59,323 nt of DNA from Anianibacter sp965662745. Its GTDB lineage: Bacteria; Pseudomonadota; Alphaproteobacteria; Rhodobacterales; Rhodobacteraceae. A program made the position numbers and the translations under genes. The notes beneath the pieces are model-generated. The model was not told the origin of the DNA. It worked only from the letters and a program-made list of their open reading frames with translations, and searched no databases. The first letter of the stretch is position 1; each line of letters begins with the position of its first letter. This document shows, one piece after another, positions 25,886 to 35,343 of the stretch. The DNA lies in assembly GCA_965662745.1 (NCBI GenBank), contig CBFIJK010000018.1:1-59323 (forward strand). The letters are read 5' to 3'.

Positions 25886-27685
25886 ATGCATCGTGCGCAG
25901 GGCCGTGATTCGGCCATCTGGATGTTATTGCTGTGGCGGCAGGGTTTGCCCGTCGCCATCGGCATTCTGGCGATCTGGCTGATCTCGGGGCATTTCGCCG
26001 CGTTCGAAATGCAGCCCATTGCCGAACGCCTGACCCGGATCGAGGGGCCCCAATGGACCATCGCGATCCTGGCAAGCGCCGTCTCGCTGGCTGCGGCGGC
26101 GCGCTATGACCTTCTGATCCATCGATGGCTTGGAACGGGCGTGCGCGGGCGATCCGCCATCCGCGCCGGGTTCACCGCCGTGGCGCTGTCGCAGCTGCTG
26201 GGCTTTGGCCTTGTGACCGGGACGCTGGTGCGGGCGCGCTGTTTGCCGGGGCTTGGCCTGTGGCGCGCGGCGCGGGTGACGCTGACGGTCGGGCTGACCT
26301 TCGTGATCGGCTGGGGCTTTCTGGCCGCCTTGTTCTGGGCCGGACAGTCGGCGCCCTGGATCGGACGCGGGCTTCTCGGGGCCTTTATCGTGGCGGCGGG
26401 CTATATCGCCTGGTCCGCCCCGCCGCGCCTGCCGGGCCTAGCGCTGATGGCGCGGCTTTTCGTCTTGGTCTCTGCCGATCTGGCCGCCGCCTGCGTGGCC
26501 TTCGCGGTGCTTTTTCCCGGTCACGGCCCTGCCCTGACCGAAGCGCTGGCCCCCTTCGTTCTGGCGCTTGGCAGCGGGATCGCAAGCGCGGTGCCTGGCG
26601 GCGTCGGCCCGTTCGAGACGATCCTCAGTCAGACCTTGAACGCTGACATGGAAACGCTGCTGACCGCAGTCGTCGCCTTTCGCCTTGTCTATTTCGCGGG
26701 CCCCGGCCTTCTGGCCGCGATGATCCTTCTATCGCGGCAGCGCGCGCATGTTTTTGAAAATGCTGGGCCTCATGTCCGAACTCTGCCGCCCGGCGCAGCG
26801 CCGTTGAAAGGGGCGCTCCGGGCCGAAAGCGGACTTGGCGCGCCCGTGCTGCATCTGGGACAAACTCCGTTGATGGCGACGGGGCGTGCGGGACAGGTGC
26901 GCGCGGGGCTTTTCGATCCGCTTTGCGCCCGCCTGCCGGTCGGTCTTGCGCGCAAGGCTCTGACGGCGCAGGCAGGGCGCGAGGGGCTGGTACCGGCGCT
27001 TTACAAATGCGGGCCGCGGGCCGCGTCCGAGGCGCGCGCGGCGGGATGGTCTGTCCGGCGCATCGCGTCCGAGGCGGTGATCCGCCCGGCAAGCTTCGAC
27101 CCCGAGGATCCGGGCTATGGTCAGCTCCGCCGCAAACTGCGCAAGGCGAAGGCCGAAGGGCTGACCATAACGCGCGCGCCGCGCCCCTTGCCGCTGGAGA
27201 TAATGGAAGAGGTCGCGCGAGATTGGTCCGGCACGCGGCAAGGCGCGATGGGGTTCTCGATGGGCGCCTTCTGCCCCCATCTTCTGTACCATCAACGTGT
27301 CTATCTTGCCCATTTGGGCAATCGCCTCGTCGGGTTCGTCAGCGTCCACGATGGCAGCAACGAACGGACGCTGGACCTTGTTCGCCACACCGGCGATGCG
27401 CCGGATGGCACCGTGCAGGCGCTGGTGGCCGAGGCCATCGCCGAGGCGCGCGCGAACGGAATTCCGCGCCTGTCGCTCGCCGCGATTCCCGATCACAGTG
27501 CGCCGCCAATCTGGCTGGCCACTGGGCTGTCAGACTGGTGTCCGGGCACGGGGCTGCGCCGCTTCAAGCAGGCGTTCCGCCCCGCGTGGGAACCGCGCTA
27601 TCTTGCGGCCCCCGGCCCCTTTCGGCTCGCCATCGCGGGGCTGGAAATCGCGCGCGCCATCGCCCCGCATAAGAGACGGACTTGA
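25886..27685 (+). CDS. MprF-like phosphatidylglycerol aminoacyltransferase (DUF2156)
   Basis: A 599-residue membrane protein. The first 290 residues hold about seven to eight hydrophobic helices of the flippase-type domain; the rest is a cytoplasmic DUF2156 GNAT-like catalytic domain (e.g. GAMGFSMGAFCPHLL, YLAHLGNRLVGFVSVHD). MprF enzymes move an amino acid (usually Lys or Ala) from tRNA to phosphatidylglycerol, lowering membrane charge. This protein is shorter than the classic 840-residue Staphylococcus MprF because it has fewer transmembrane segments. Amino-acid specificity cannot be read. AAGGGGG stands before the ATG. Confidence 0.82.
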   Translation: MHRAQGRDSAIWMLLLWRQGLPVAIGILAIWLISGHFAAFEMQPIAERLTRIEGPQWTIAILASAVSLAAAARYDLLIHRWLGTGVRGRSAIRAGFTAVALSQLLGFGLVTGTLVRARCLPGLGLWRAARVTLTVGLTFVIGWGFLAALFWAGQSAPWIGRGLLGAFIVAAGYIAWSAPPRLPGLALMARLFVLVSADLAAACVAFAVLFPGHGPALTEALAPFVLALGSGIASAVPGGVGPFETILSQTLNADMETLLTAVVAFRLVYFAGPGLLAAMILLSRQRAHVFENAGPHVRTLPPGAAPLKGALRAESGLGAPVLHLGQTPLMATGRAGQVRAGLFDPLCARLPVGLARKALTAQAGREGLVPALYKCGPRAASEARAAGWSVRRIASEAVIRPASFDPEDPGYGQLRRKLRKAKAEGLTITRAPRPLPLEIMEEVARDWSGTRQGAMGFSMGAFCPHLLYHQRVYLAHLGNRLVGFVSVHDGSNERTLDLVRHTGDAPDGTVQALVAEAIAEARANGIPRLSLAAIPDHSAPPIWLATGLSDWCPGTGLRRFKQAFRPAWEPRYLAAPGPFRLAIAGLEIARAIAPHKRRT

Positions 27686-27804
27686 GCCACGCCTCAGCAA
27701 GATTATGACGTTTATGAATTTGCGTCATGCCGCGCCGCGTGACACATGGGGGTCAACCTGGCCGGGGCGCGCGTTCCGGCCCCCTTCCTGTTGCGGATAG
27801 CCCA

Positions 27805-28818
27805 ATGACCGATGCCCTGACCGATCTTCTGAAATCCCGCGACTGGCTTTTGGCCGATGGTGCGACGGGGACAAACCTGTTCAACATGGGCCTGCAATCG
27901 GGCGATGCGCCCGAGATGTGGAACGAGGAGCATCCAGACCGCATCAAGAAGCTTTATGAAGGCGCGGTGAATGCCGGCAGCGATCTGTTTCTGACGAACA
28001 GCTTTGGCGGCAACGCCTCGCGCCTCAAGCTTCACGGCGCGGAAAAGCGCGCGCGCGAATTGTCCCGCATGGCCGCCGAAATCGGGCGCGAGGTCGCAGA
28101 TGCCGCCGGGCGCAAGGTGATCGTCGCCGGTTCCATCGGTCCGACGGGCGAAATCATGGCCCCCATGGGCCCCATGACGCATGAACTGGCGGTCGAGATC
28201 TTCCACGAACAGGCCGAGGGCCTGAAAGAGGGCGGCGCCGACGTGCTTTGGGTCGAGACCATCAGCGCGCCCGAGGAATACAAGGCCGCTGCGGAAGCTG
28301 CGGGTCTTGCCGGGATGCCCTGGTGCGGCACGATGAGCTTTGACACCGCGGGCCGCACGATGATGGGCATGACCTCGTCCGACATGGTGACGATGGTCGG
28401 CAAGCTGACCCCCGCGCCGCTGGGCTTTGGCGCCAATTGCGGCGTCGGCGCGTCGGACCTGTTGCGCACCGTCTTGGGCTTTGCCGCCGAAGGGCCGGAA
28501 ACGCCGATCATTGCCAAAGGGAACGCCGGGATCCCGAAATATGTCGACGGGCATATCCATTATGACGGCACGCCGGAACTGATGGCGGAATACGCCATCA
28601 TGGCGCGCGATGCGGGCGCGACGATCATCGGCGGCTGCTGCGGCACCATGCCGGAACATCTTGAAAAGATGCGCGAAGCGCTGGAAACGCGCCCGCGCGG
28701 CGAGCGGCCGACGCTGGACGAGATTGCCGAGAAGATGGGCGGATTTTCGTCGGCCAGTGACGGCACCGGCGATGATGCCGGACCGCCCGAGCGCACGCGC
28801 CGCCGTCGCCGCGGGTAA
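27805..28818 (+). CDS. bmtB: Betaine/homocysteine S-methyltransferase BmtB (split methionine synthase)
   Basis: A 337-residue homocysteine S-methyltransferase domain of the type found at the N-terminus of MetH. It has the substrate motif LLADGATGTNLF, the first zinc Cys in GFGANCGVG, and the paired zinc Cys in IIGGCCGTMPEH. It lacks folate, cobalamin and activation domains, so it must work with separate partners; the corrinoid protein BmtC is encoded 1.3 kb downstream. Methyl donor is inferred as methyl-corrinoid, fed by betaine or methyl-THF. The C-terminal extension after residue 300 (PERTRRRRRG) is basic and probably disordered. Confidence 0.9.
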   Translation: MTDALTDLLKSRDWLLADGATGTNLFNMGLQSGDAPEMWNEEHPDRIKKLYEGAVNAGSDLFLTNSFGGNASRLKLHGAEKRARELSRMAAEIGREVADAAGRKVIVAGSIGPTGEIMAPMGPMTHELAVEIFHEQAEGLKEGGADVLWVETISAPEEYKAAAEAAGLAGMPWCGTMSFDTAGRTMMGMTSSDMVTMVGKLTPAPLGFGANCGVGASDLLRTVLGFAAEGPETPIIAKGNAGIPKYVDGHIHYDGTPELMAEYAIMARDAGATIIGGCCGTMPEHLEKMREALETRPRGERPTLDEIAEKMGGFSSASDGTGDDAGPPERTRRRRRG

Positions 28819-28837
28819 CGCGCGGCCCATGCGCCGG

Positions 28838-29926
28838 TCAGAACAGCGACAGCTGATCGCCGACGCGCGGCGGCACCTTGAAGAGATCCGTTCTGAGGGG
28901 CGGGAGATGCTGAACCAAACCAAGTCTAAGAAGGGCCACGTCGAAACGGCGGCGCAAGAGGTTGGCGAACGCCCCCTCGCCCGTCATGCGCTTGCCCCAT
29001 TCGGGATCGTAGTCACGCCCGCCATGGACAGCGCGCACCCGGTTCATCACCTTCTCGGCCTGGCCTGGGACAGCCTCGGCCAGCCAGTCGCGGAAAAGGC
29101 CAGAGACCTCGCGCGGCAGGCGCAGCATGATGTAGCTGGCCGCGATCGCGCCCGCGTCCTTGCCTGCCTCGAGGATTGCCTCAAGCTCGTGATCCGTCAG
29201 CCCCGGGATCATCGGAGAAGCCATGACACGCACCGGGATGCCCGCCTCGGTCAGCCGCTTGATTGTCGCGAGACGGCGGGCGGGGCCCGGCACACGCGGT
29301 TCCATCTGACGCGCCAGCGTTCGGTCAAGCGTGGTGACGGAAATACCGACGCGCGCCAGACCCTTGGCAGCCATGTCCGACAGAATGTCGATGTCCCGCT
29401 CGATCAGGGTGCCTTTGGTCACAACGGCAACCGGGTGATTGTGGGCCTGCAGCACTTCGAGGATGCCGCGCATGATGCCGCGATCGCCCTCGATGGGCTG
29501 GTAGGGGTCGGTATTGGTACCGATGGCGATCGTCGCGGGGCGGTATTTTCTGGCGCGCAACTCATCCGCCAGAACCTGCGGCGCATCGGGGCGCGCGATC
29601 AGGCGGGTTTCGAAATCGAGACCCGGCGACAGGCCAAGATAGGCGTGGCTGGGCCGCGCGAAGCAATAGACGCAGCCGTGTTCGCACCCGCGATAGGGAT
29701 TGATCGACCGGTCAAAGCCGATATCGGGCGAGGTATTGCGCGTGATGACGCTGCGCGGCACCTCGTCGGTGACCTCGGTGCGCAGAGGCGGCAGATCCTC
29801 GTCAATGTCCCAGCCGTCATCCACCGCGACGCGGGTCGTCGTCTCGAACCGGTTGGTGCGGTTCGACGCGACACCCCGCCCCTTGCGGCGGTCTTTCGGC
29901 AGGATATGCGACTCGGGTTCCGACAT
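28838..29926 (-). CDS. PA0069-family radical SAM protein
   Basis: A 362-residue radical SAM enzyme. The [4Fe-4S] ligands are in CEHGCVYC (CX3CX2C), with the preceding SINPYRG typical of the PA0069/SplB-like group, and a SAM-binding strand AIGTNTDPYQPIE. Function is unassigned; distant relatives include spore photoproduct lyase. The ATG at 29926 is used because upstream residues are not conserved. It lies between bmtB and bmtC but on the opposite strand, so it need not be part of methionine synthesis. Confidence 0.85.
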   Translation of the reverse strand: MSEPESHILPKDRRKGRGVASNRTNRFETTTRVAVDDGWDIDEDLPPLRTEVTDEVPRSVITRNTSPDIGFDRSINPYRGCEHGCVYCFARPSHAYLGLSPGLDFETRLIARPDAPQVLADELRARKYRPATIAIGTNTDPYQPIEGDRGIMRGILEVLQAHNHPVAVVTKGTLIERDIDILSDMAAKGLARVGISVTTLDRTLARQMEPRVPGPARRLATIKRLTEAGIPVRVMASPMIPGLTDHELEAILEAGKDAGAIAASYIMLRLPREVSGLFRDWLAEAVPGQAEKVMNRVRAVHGGRDYDPEWGKRMTGEGAFANLLRRRFDVALLRLGLVQHLPPLRTDLFKVPPRVGDQLSLF

Positions 29927-30096
29927 GGCCCCGAACGTGAACGAAATGAGAACATTTGTCACGATCTCACATGTGCGAAATCGCGCTTGGTCGTGGAAAC
30001 GCGCGGTGATGTCGCAAATGCTCGCGTTTCGACATTCAAATGCCCACATGAACAAGCAACAACAGGGCCCATGGCGGCCCAAGTCGGAGAATTCTG

Positions 30097-30801
30097 ATGG
30101 CTGACGAAGACGACGATCTGATCCTGAGCGACCTGCCCGACGAGGAACTCGTTCCGCAGATGCATGACGATCTTTATGACGGCATGAAGGAAGAGGTTCA
30201 GGAAGGCGTGAACATCCTTCTGGAACGCGGATGGGCGCCCTACCGGGTCCTGACCGAGGCGCTGGTTGCAGGCATGAAGGTTGTCGGCGACGACTTCCGC
30301 GACGGGATCCTGTTCGTCCCCGAGGTGCTTTTGGCCGCAAACTCGATGAAGGCCGGGATGTCGATCCTCAAGCCGCTTCTGGCAGAGACCGGCGCGCCCA
30401 AGATGGGCAAGATGGTCATCGGCACCGTGAAAGGCGACATCCACGACATCGGCAAGAACCTTGTCTCGATGATGATGGAAGGCGCGGGCTTTGAAGTGGT
30501 CGATCTGGGGATCAACAACCCCGTCGAGAGCTATATCGAGGCGATCCAGCGCGAAGAGGCCGACATCCTCGGCATGTCCGCCCTGCTGACCACCACGATG
30601 CCCTATATGAAGGTCGTGATCGACACGATGACCGAACAGGGCATCCGCGACGATTACATTGTTCTGGTGGGCGGCGCGCCGCTGAACGAGGAATTCGGCC
30701 GGGCCATCGGTGCGGATGCCTATTGCCGGGATGCCGCCGTCGCGGTGGAAACGGCCAAGGAATACATCGCGCGCAAGCACAATCAACTCGCGGCAGGCTA
30801 G
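30097..30801 (+). CDS. bmtC: Corrinoid (B12-binding) protein BmtC
   Basis: A 234-residue methyltransferase corrinoid protein: a helical cap (residues about 20-110, with RGWAPYRVLTEALVAGMKVV) and a Rossmann B12-binding domain with the lower-ligand motif GDIHDIGKNLV (about residue 112), where His coordinates cobalt. It should carry methyl groups to BmtB for methionine synthesis. Its C-terminal helix region contains SALLTTTMPYMK and VLVGGAPLN, as in MtbC/MetH modules. Start ATG has CGGAGA seven bases upstream. Confidence 0.93.
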   Translation: MADEDDDLILSDLPDEELVPQMHDDLYDGMKEEVQEGVNILLERGWAPYRVLTEALVAGMKVVGDDFRDGILFVPEVLLAANSMKAGMSILKPLLAETGAPKMGKMVIGTVKGDIHDIGKNLVSMMMEGAGFEVVDLGINNPVESYIEAIQREEADILGMSALLTTTMPYMKVVIDTMTEQGIRDDYIVLVGGAPLNEEFGRAIGADAYCRDAAVAVETAKEYIARKHNQLAAG

Positions 30802-30855
30802 GGCTTTCGCCCCGGCCTCCGCGCCCCCATATTCAGGGGAGCAGGAGGTGCCGCA

Positions 30856-31074
30856 ATGCCGCTCGACCGTTTCGTTCTGATCCTTGTGCTGGTGGTGATC
30901 GCCGCCGGCGTGACCGTCTGGCTGGGCGTCATGGCCGCTGGCGTGTTCCAGATAGGCCCGATGGGCGCGTTCATTTTCGTGCCCGTCCTCTTGATCGGGT
31001 ACGTCATCTGGCGCGTGATCGCCCAGCGCATCGGCAATTCCGAGGACGACCATTATGACCGTATCGAGAAGTGA
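30856..31074 (+). CDS. Small two-TM membrane protein
   Basis: A 72-residue protein with two hydrophobic helices (about residues 6-28 and 34-56) and a polar tail (GNSEDDHYDRIEK). AGGAGG lies six bases before the ATG. Its 3' end overlaps the following YbjQ-type gene by 20 bases, so the two are cotranslated. Function unknown. Confidence 0.75.
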   Translation: MPLDRFVLILVLVVIAAGVTVWLGVMAAGVFQIGPMGAFIFVPVLLIGYVIWRVIAQRIGNSEDDHYDRIEK

Positions 31075-31393
31075 CCTGATCGCCGTCAGCATCGAAAGCG
31101 TCCCGGGCCGCGAGATCACCGCCGCGCTTGGCCTCGTGCGCGGATCGACGGTGCGCGCCAAGCATCTTGGGTCCGACATCGTGGCGAGCCTGCGCAACCT
31201 CGTTGGCGGCGAAGTTCGTGAATACGCCGCGCTTCTTGCGGGCGCGCGGGAACAGGCGCTGGACCGGATGCTGGCCGAAGCGAATGCCCTTGGCGCAGAT
31301 GCCGTGATCGGCGTGCGGTTCGAGACATCCACAATCCAGAACGGCGCGTCAGAGGTTCTGGCCTACGGTACCGCCGTGCGCCTTGCCCCTTGA
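31055..31393 (+). CDS. YbjQ/UPF0145-family protein
   Basis: A 112-residue soluble protein with the UPF0145 (YbjQ) pattern: the opening VESVPGREI-type strand (SIESVPGREITAALGLV), GSTVRAKH, a helix EYAALLAGAREQALDRML, and GADAVIGVRFETS. The family forms pentameric beta-rich oligomers; function is unknown, with weak links to metals. It overlaps the small membrane protein gene upstream by 20 bases. Confidence 0.85.
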   Translation: MTVSRSDLIAVSIESVPGREITAALGLVRGSTVRAKHLGSDIVASLRNLVGGEVREYAALLAGAREQALDRMLAEANALGADAVIGVRFETSTIQNGASEVLAYGTAVRLAP

Positions 31394-31403
31394 GCCTTGC
31401 GCC

Positions 31404-32051
31404 ATGAGCTTACCGGGCGATGACACGCTGACGCAAACCGGCCTCGCGCCGGAGGGTCAGGGCCGTATCCTGCTGCTGGCTTGCGGGGCGCTGGCCCGTG
31501 AAATCCTCGCGCTGATCCGGCTGAATGCATGGGATCACTTCGACCTCGCCTGCCTGCCCGCGATCCTGCACAACAGCCCCGACAAGATCCCCACCGCCGT
31601 GGAAGAGGCGGTTGCCAAGCACCGCGCCCGCTATGACACGATCCGCGTCGTCTATGCCGATTGCGGCACCGGCGGGCAGTTGCAGGCGCTTTGCGATCGG
31701 CTGGGCGTCGAGATGATCGAAGGCCCGCATTGCTATTCCTTCTTCGAGGGCAACGCCGCTTTCGCCGCCCGCGCCGAAGATGAATTCCGCGCCTTCTACC
31801 TGACCGATTTCCTCGCCCGGCAATTCGATGCTTTCGTCTGGAAACCCCTCGGCCTTGATCGGCACCCAGAACTGCGGGACATGTATTTCGGTAACTACGA
31901 GAAGCTGGTCTACCTCGCACAGACAGACGACGCGGCGCTGGACGCAATCGCGCAGGACTGCGCCGCTCGGCTGGGTCTCACCTACCAGCGCCGCGAGACG
32001 GGCTATGGCGATCTTGACACCGCAATGACCGATTGGGCCAAGCGGGCATAA
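31404..32051 (+). CDS. DUF1638 protein
   Basis: A 215-residue DUF1638 protein. Motifs: ILLLACGALAREIL, LPAILHNSPDKIP, VYADCGTGGQL, EGPHCYSFFEG. DUF1638 genes commonly neighbour corrinoid methyltransferase genes, and here bmtB and bmtC are close by, so a role in corrinoid-dependent methyl transfer to homocysteine is likely by context. The conserved Cys and His residues (ADCGTGG, GPHCY) could bind metal or cofactor. The DUF itself has no activity I can name. Confidence 0.85.
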   Translation: MSLPGDDTLTQTGLAPEGQGRILLLACGALAREILALIRLNAWDHFDLACLPAILHNSPDKIPTAVEEAVAKHRARYDTIRVVYADCGTGGQLQALCDRLGVEMIEGPHCYSFFEGNAAFAARAEDEFRAFYLTDFLARQFDAFVWKPLGLDRHPELRDMYFGNYEKLVYLAQTDDAALDAIAQDCAARLGLTYQRRETGYGDLDTAMTDWAKRA

Positions 32052-32111
32052 GCGGGCTTGCTTGCACACGTCGCTTCGGCCTTCATGCCCCTCAAGCAAA
32101 CGGGGGATGAC

Positions 32112-33116
32112 ATGGGCCGCACATTGACACTTGATGAGATCGAAACGCTTGCGCGCGAGACGCTTGTCGCCGCTGGCGCAAGCGCGGTCGCCGCCACATC
32201 CGTCGCGCGCTCGACCCGGCTGGCCGAGAGGGACGGCATCCGCAGCCACGGTCTTCTCTACCTGCCGATCTATGCCGAGCATCTGCGCTGCGGCAAGGTC
32301 CTGCCCGATGCCGAGCCGGTCGTCACCCGCCCCGCCGCCGCCGCGATCCGTGTGGATGCGGCGAGCGGCTTTGCCCACACCGCCATTGATGCGGGCTGGA
32401 CAGCGTTCACCGACGCCGCGCGCGCCTGCGGGATCGCAGCGATGAGCCTTTCCAATTCCTACAACTGCGGCGTTCTGGGCCACCACGCAGAGCGCTTGGC
32501 GACCGAAGGCCTCATCGGCCTCTGCTTCACCCACGCCCCCGCGTCCATCGCGCCGCCCGGCGGCAAGGTGCCGGTCGTGGGCACCAACCCCTTCGCTCTC
32601 GCGGTGCCGGATGGGACCGGAGACGCGCTTCTCGTCATCGACCAATCCGCCAGCGCCATCGCGAAATCGGAAATCCTTCTGCGCAGCCGCGAAGGCCGCG
32701 CAATCGAACCGGGCTGGGCGCTTGATGCGGACGGGGTCGAGACGACCGATGCCGATGCCGCGCTCGCCGGATCAATGATGCCCGCGGGTGGCTACAAGGG
32801 ATTCGGCATTGGCCTGATGGTCGAAATCCTCGCTGCCGCCGTCTCGGGTGCGAAGCTCAGCACCGAAGCTAGCCCCTTCTCCGGCCCCAAAGGCGGCCCA
32901 CCCGGCACCGGCCAGTTCTTTATTGCCATCGCACCGGACGCCTTCGGAGGAGACGCCGTTGCCCCTGCCCTTCAGCGCCTTGCAGCCTCTATCACCAGCC
33001 AGCCCGGCACCCGCCTTCCTGGCAGCCGCCGCGCCGCGAACCGCGCACGGATCGAGGCCGAGGGCGTCGAAGTGGACGAGAGCTTGCTGGAGAGGATCAA
33101 GGCGGCTGTTGCATAG
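32112..33116 (+). CDS. Malate/L-lactate dehydrogenase (Ldh2-type) oxidoreductase
   Basis: A 334-residue NAD(P)H-dependent reductase of the Ldh2/malate-ureidoglycolate family, unrelated to classic LDH. Motifs: ERDGIRSHGLLYLPIYAE with the catalytic His, NSYNCGVLGHH, KVPVVGTNPFALAVP (cofactor), and GYKGFGIGLMVEIL. In this family the enzymes act on 2-hydroxy or 2-keto acids, including delta1-piperideine-2-carboxylate; the substrate cannot be fixed. ATG 32112 follows GGGGGATG closely. It is convergent with the response-regulator gene. Confidence 0.85.
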   Translation: MGRTLTLDEIETLARETLVAAGASAVAATSVARSTRLAERDGIRSHGLLYLPIYAEHLRCGKVLPDAEPVVTRPAAAAIRVDAASGFAHTAIDAGWTAFTDAARACGIAAMSLSNSYNCGVLGHHAERLATEGLIGLCFTHAPASIAPPGGKVPVVGTNPFALAVPDGTGDALLVIDQSASAIAKSEILLRSREGRAIEPGWALDADGVETTDADAALAGSMMPAGGYKGFGIGLMVEILAAAVSGAKLSTEASPFSGPKGGPPGTGQFFIAIAPDAFGGDAVAPALQRLAASITSQPGTRLPGSRRAANRARIEAEGVEVDESLLERIKAAVA

Positions 33117-33125
33117 AACGCCGCC

Positions 33126-33848
33126 CTATTTGCGCTCTTCCAGCCAGCGGCGCAGCCTTGCCTCGCCCAGCGACAGGCCCTCGTAGTTGAGAAGGCCGCG
33201 CGACAAGGCGATGGCGACTGCCCGCGCACGCGAGTTGAAGATCGGCCCCTCTTCGTCCTGCGCCACCTGATCGGTACCCAACTTTTCATAGAGCTGTTTC
33301 AGTCGGCTCTGCACCGAACGGGTCGAGATCCCGCGCCGCGCGGCGATGGCCTTGTCCGTCAGGCCAAGGGCGATATCGGACAGCACCTCGAATTCGGTAT
33401 TCGACAAACCTTGGTGAATATCCATCGCACGCTGCTGGATGCCGCGCACTTCGCGGTCGATAATGCATTGGTCTTCAAGAAAAATCCCCGTCATCGCCCG
33501 GCTGAGGCTTTGGGCCGAGGCGGTCTTCAGAAGATAGCCGTAGACCGCTTCCTTCGGCACAATCCGCGAGACGTTGCGTACATAGGCCTCATCGGAATAG
33601 TTCGACCAGAACAGGATCGGCATGTCCGGCCGATGCTCCCAGATCTTCGAGGCGGCGGTGATGCCGCTGATATTCGGCATCTGCAGATCCATCACGACCC
33701 CGTCCAGCGCGTTGGCAAGCGCGATGTCGATCGCCTCTTGCCCGCCGCTTGCCTCGAAAAGCACATCGCAATCGGGAAGCGCGCCGCGCACGGTGCCCGC
33801 CAGAAACGAGCGGTGGAAGGGATCGTCTTCGGCGATGAGGATCTTCAT
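33126..33848 (-). CDS. LuxR/NarL-type response regulator
   Basis: A 240-residue two-domain regulator: receiver (acidic pair in AEDDPFHRS, phospho-Asp in VVMDLQMPNISG) and a LuxR-type HTH (LSNTEFEVLSDIALGLTDKAIA, then GISTRSVQSRLKQLYEKL). The ATG overlaps the stop of the histidine kinase gene as ATGA. Pair likely responds to a soluble ligand and may drive the divergent sugar operon at 35344; that link is position only. Confidence 0.9.
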   Translation of the reverse strand: MKILIAEDDPFHRSFLAGTVRGALPDCDVLFEASGGQEAIDIALANALDGVVMDLQMPNISGITAASKIWEHRPDMPILFWSNYSDEAYVRNVSRIVPKEAVYGYLLKTASAQSLSRAMTGIFLEDQCIIDREVRGIQQRAMDIHQGLSNTEFEVLSDIALGLTDKAIAARRGISTRSVQSRLKQLYEKLGTDQVAQDEEGPIFNSRARAVAIALSRGLLNYEGLSLGEARLRRWLEERK

Positions 33849-35152
33849 TCGCCTGGTCCTGCGGCTGAAAAGGCAGGAACGGTTCGCCCCGCGTCCCCTG
33901 CTCTGCGCGCTTCCTCGACGGTCGCGGCCTGCACGATTTCATATGGGATGTTCAGGATCGTGCTGCTGCCGCATCCGCTTGGGTCGCGGGTAAAGGCCAC
34001 CTTGGCCCCGATCAAGGCCGCCCGCGTGCGGATATTGTCTACGCCGCGCCCCGACCGGCGCCAGCCTTCGGGCGGTACACGCCCGTCATTCCGCACGACG
34101 ATGCTTACGCACTCTTCCGCGATGGAAAGGTGCACATCGATGGCGCTGCATTCGGAATGCTTGACCGCATTGGTGACCGCCTCTTGCACGATGCGGAACA
34201 CCGCAAGCTGCAATCGGTATTCCGAGCGGTCGAGCAGGCTGCCCGTCTCATCGGTGACCGTCGTGGCAACGGGGCGTTCAAGCCCCTGGGTAGCGCGTTC
34301 AAGTTGCGCTTCGATGGCCTGCGAGACACCAAACAGATCCAGCACGCCGGGCTTTGTGTTCTCGATGATCCGGCGCAGTTCGACGGTGCAGCGCGACACC
34401 GCCTTTGCGATCGCCTTGAGTTCGGACTGGTCTGCGCCGGGCTGCGCCGCAAGCCGCGACACCCGGCGATAGACCGAAGACAGATCAGCCAAGGTCTGGT
34501 CGTGAAGCTCCATCCCGAGGCGCAGACGCTCGGCCTCCATCGCTTCGGTCAACCGCTGTGCGCCGTGCCGCAGGGTATGTTCACGCCCACGGGCCGCGCC
34601 TTCGGCCCGCACCGAGGACTTGGCCTGGTCGGACATGATGACCGCGTAGAAATAGGGCGCGATCAGATCCGCCACGTTCTGGGCCTTGCGCACGTCGTCG
34701 GCGCCATAAGCATCGCGGCGGGGCGACGAGAAGCTGAGCACACCGATCACGTCGCCATGCACGGTCAGCGGAACATGGATGCGGCTGCGCAGGTTGGCCT
34801 CGAAGATCGGCGCATCGTCTGCCCCGTCGAAGTGAAAGCGCGGATCGGTCCAGGCGTCTCCGGTCACGAGGTTCCCGACCTCGCCGCTTAGAACCTGGCG
34901 CACGGGGGCAAGATCGTTCGGCCGCCCCTCGCCATCCCTGTTCCAGACGGTTTCGACCCCCGTCTCAAGCGCGAAATGCTTGGACCGGTCGCCCGGCAGG
35001 ACGACCGCCACGTCAAGGTGGTGATAATCCAGCAGCTTCGCCTTGACCGCCCCGGCTATGCCGTTGAGAACATTCTGCAAATCCATTTCTCCGGCCACCG
35101 CGCGGGAAATCGCAAGATAGTGGTCAAGTTCGCTTTTATCGGTGCGGTCCAT
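33845..35152 (-). CDS. GAF-domain sensor histidine kinase (NarL-partner type)
   Basis: A 435-residue soluble kinase. A GAF domain (about residues 20-165; VNGIAGAV, HVPLTVHGDVIGVLSFSSPR) precedes HisKA_3 with the His in ERLRLGMELHDQTLADL, and a HATPase domain (VTNAVKHS, GRGVDNIRTRA). This form partners LuxR/NarL response regulators, encoded directly downstream with a four-base overlap. ATG 35152 has GGAGGAG upstream by seven bases. No transmembrane segment is present, so its ligand must be cytoplasmic. Confidence 0.9.
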   Translation of the reverse strand: MDRTDKSELDHYLAISRAVAGEMDLQNVLNGIAGAVKAKLLDYHHLDVAVVLPGDRSKHFALETGVETVWNRDGEGRPNDLAPVRQVLSGEVGNLVTGDAWTDPRFHFDGADDAPIFEANLRSRIHVPLTVHGDVIGVLSFSSPRRDAYGADDVRKAQNVADLIAPYFYAVIMSDQAKSSVRAEGAARGREHTLRHGAQRLTEAMEAERLRLGMELHDQTLADLSSVYRRVSRLAAQPGADQSELKAIAKAVSRCTVELRRIIENTKPGVLDLFGVSQAIEAQLERATQGLERPVATTVTDETGSLLDRSEYRLQLAVFRIVQEAVTNAVKHSECSAIDVHLSIAEECVSIVVRNDGRVPPEGWRRSGRGVDNIRTRAALIGAKVAFTRDPSGCGSSTILNIPYEIVQAATVEEARRAGDAGRTVPAFSAAGPGE

Positions 35153-35343
35153 CGGTCGTCTCCTCCACCCCGGCGCGATACTAGGCCCTTGGCCGGACCC
35201 CGCCAAGATGCCGCCCTGCGGTCCTGCGCACCATTGACTGCGGATTCCCGCAATGTGCCTTTCGCGTTGACGCGAGCAATTTGCGCATCCTGCCGTTCCG
35301 CACTCTGCGCCGACAGGTAGCGTGGCAAACGGGAGGAGCCGTT

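Noticed and set aside
27686..27804. Possible methionine-related riboswitch before bmtB
   Set aside because: A small hairpin (GGCCGG/CCGGCC) exists but the known SAM or SAH riboswitch core sequences are not seen.
28838..29926. Radical SAM gene as part of the methionine cluster
   Set aside because: It is on the opposite strand to bmtB and bmtC and belongs to a family with no link to methyl transfer; position alone is not enough.
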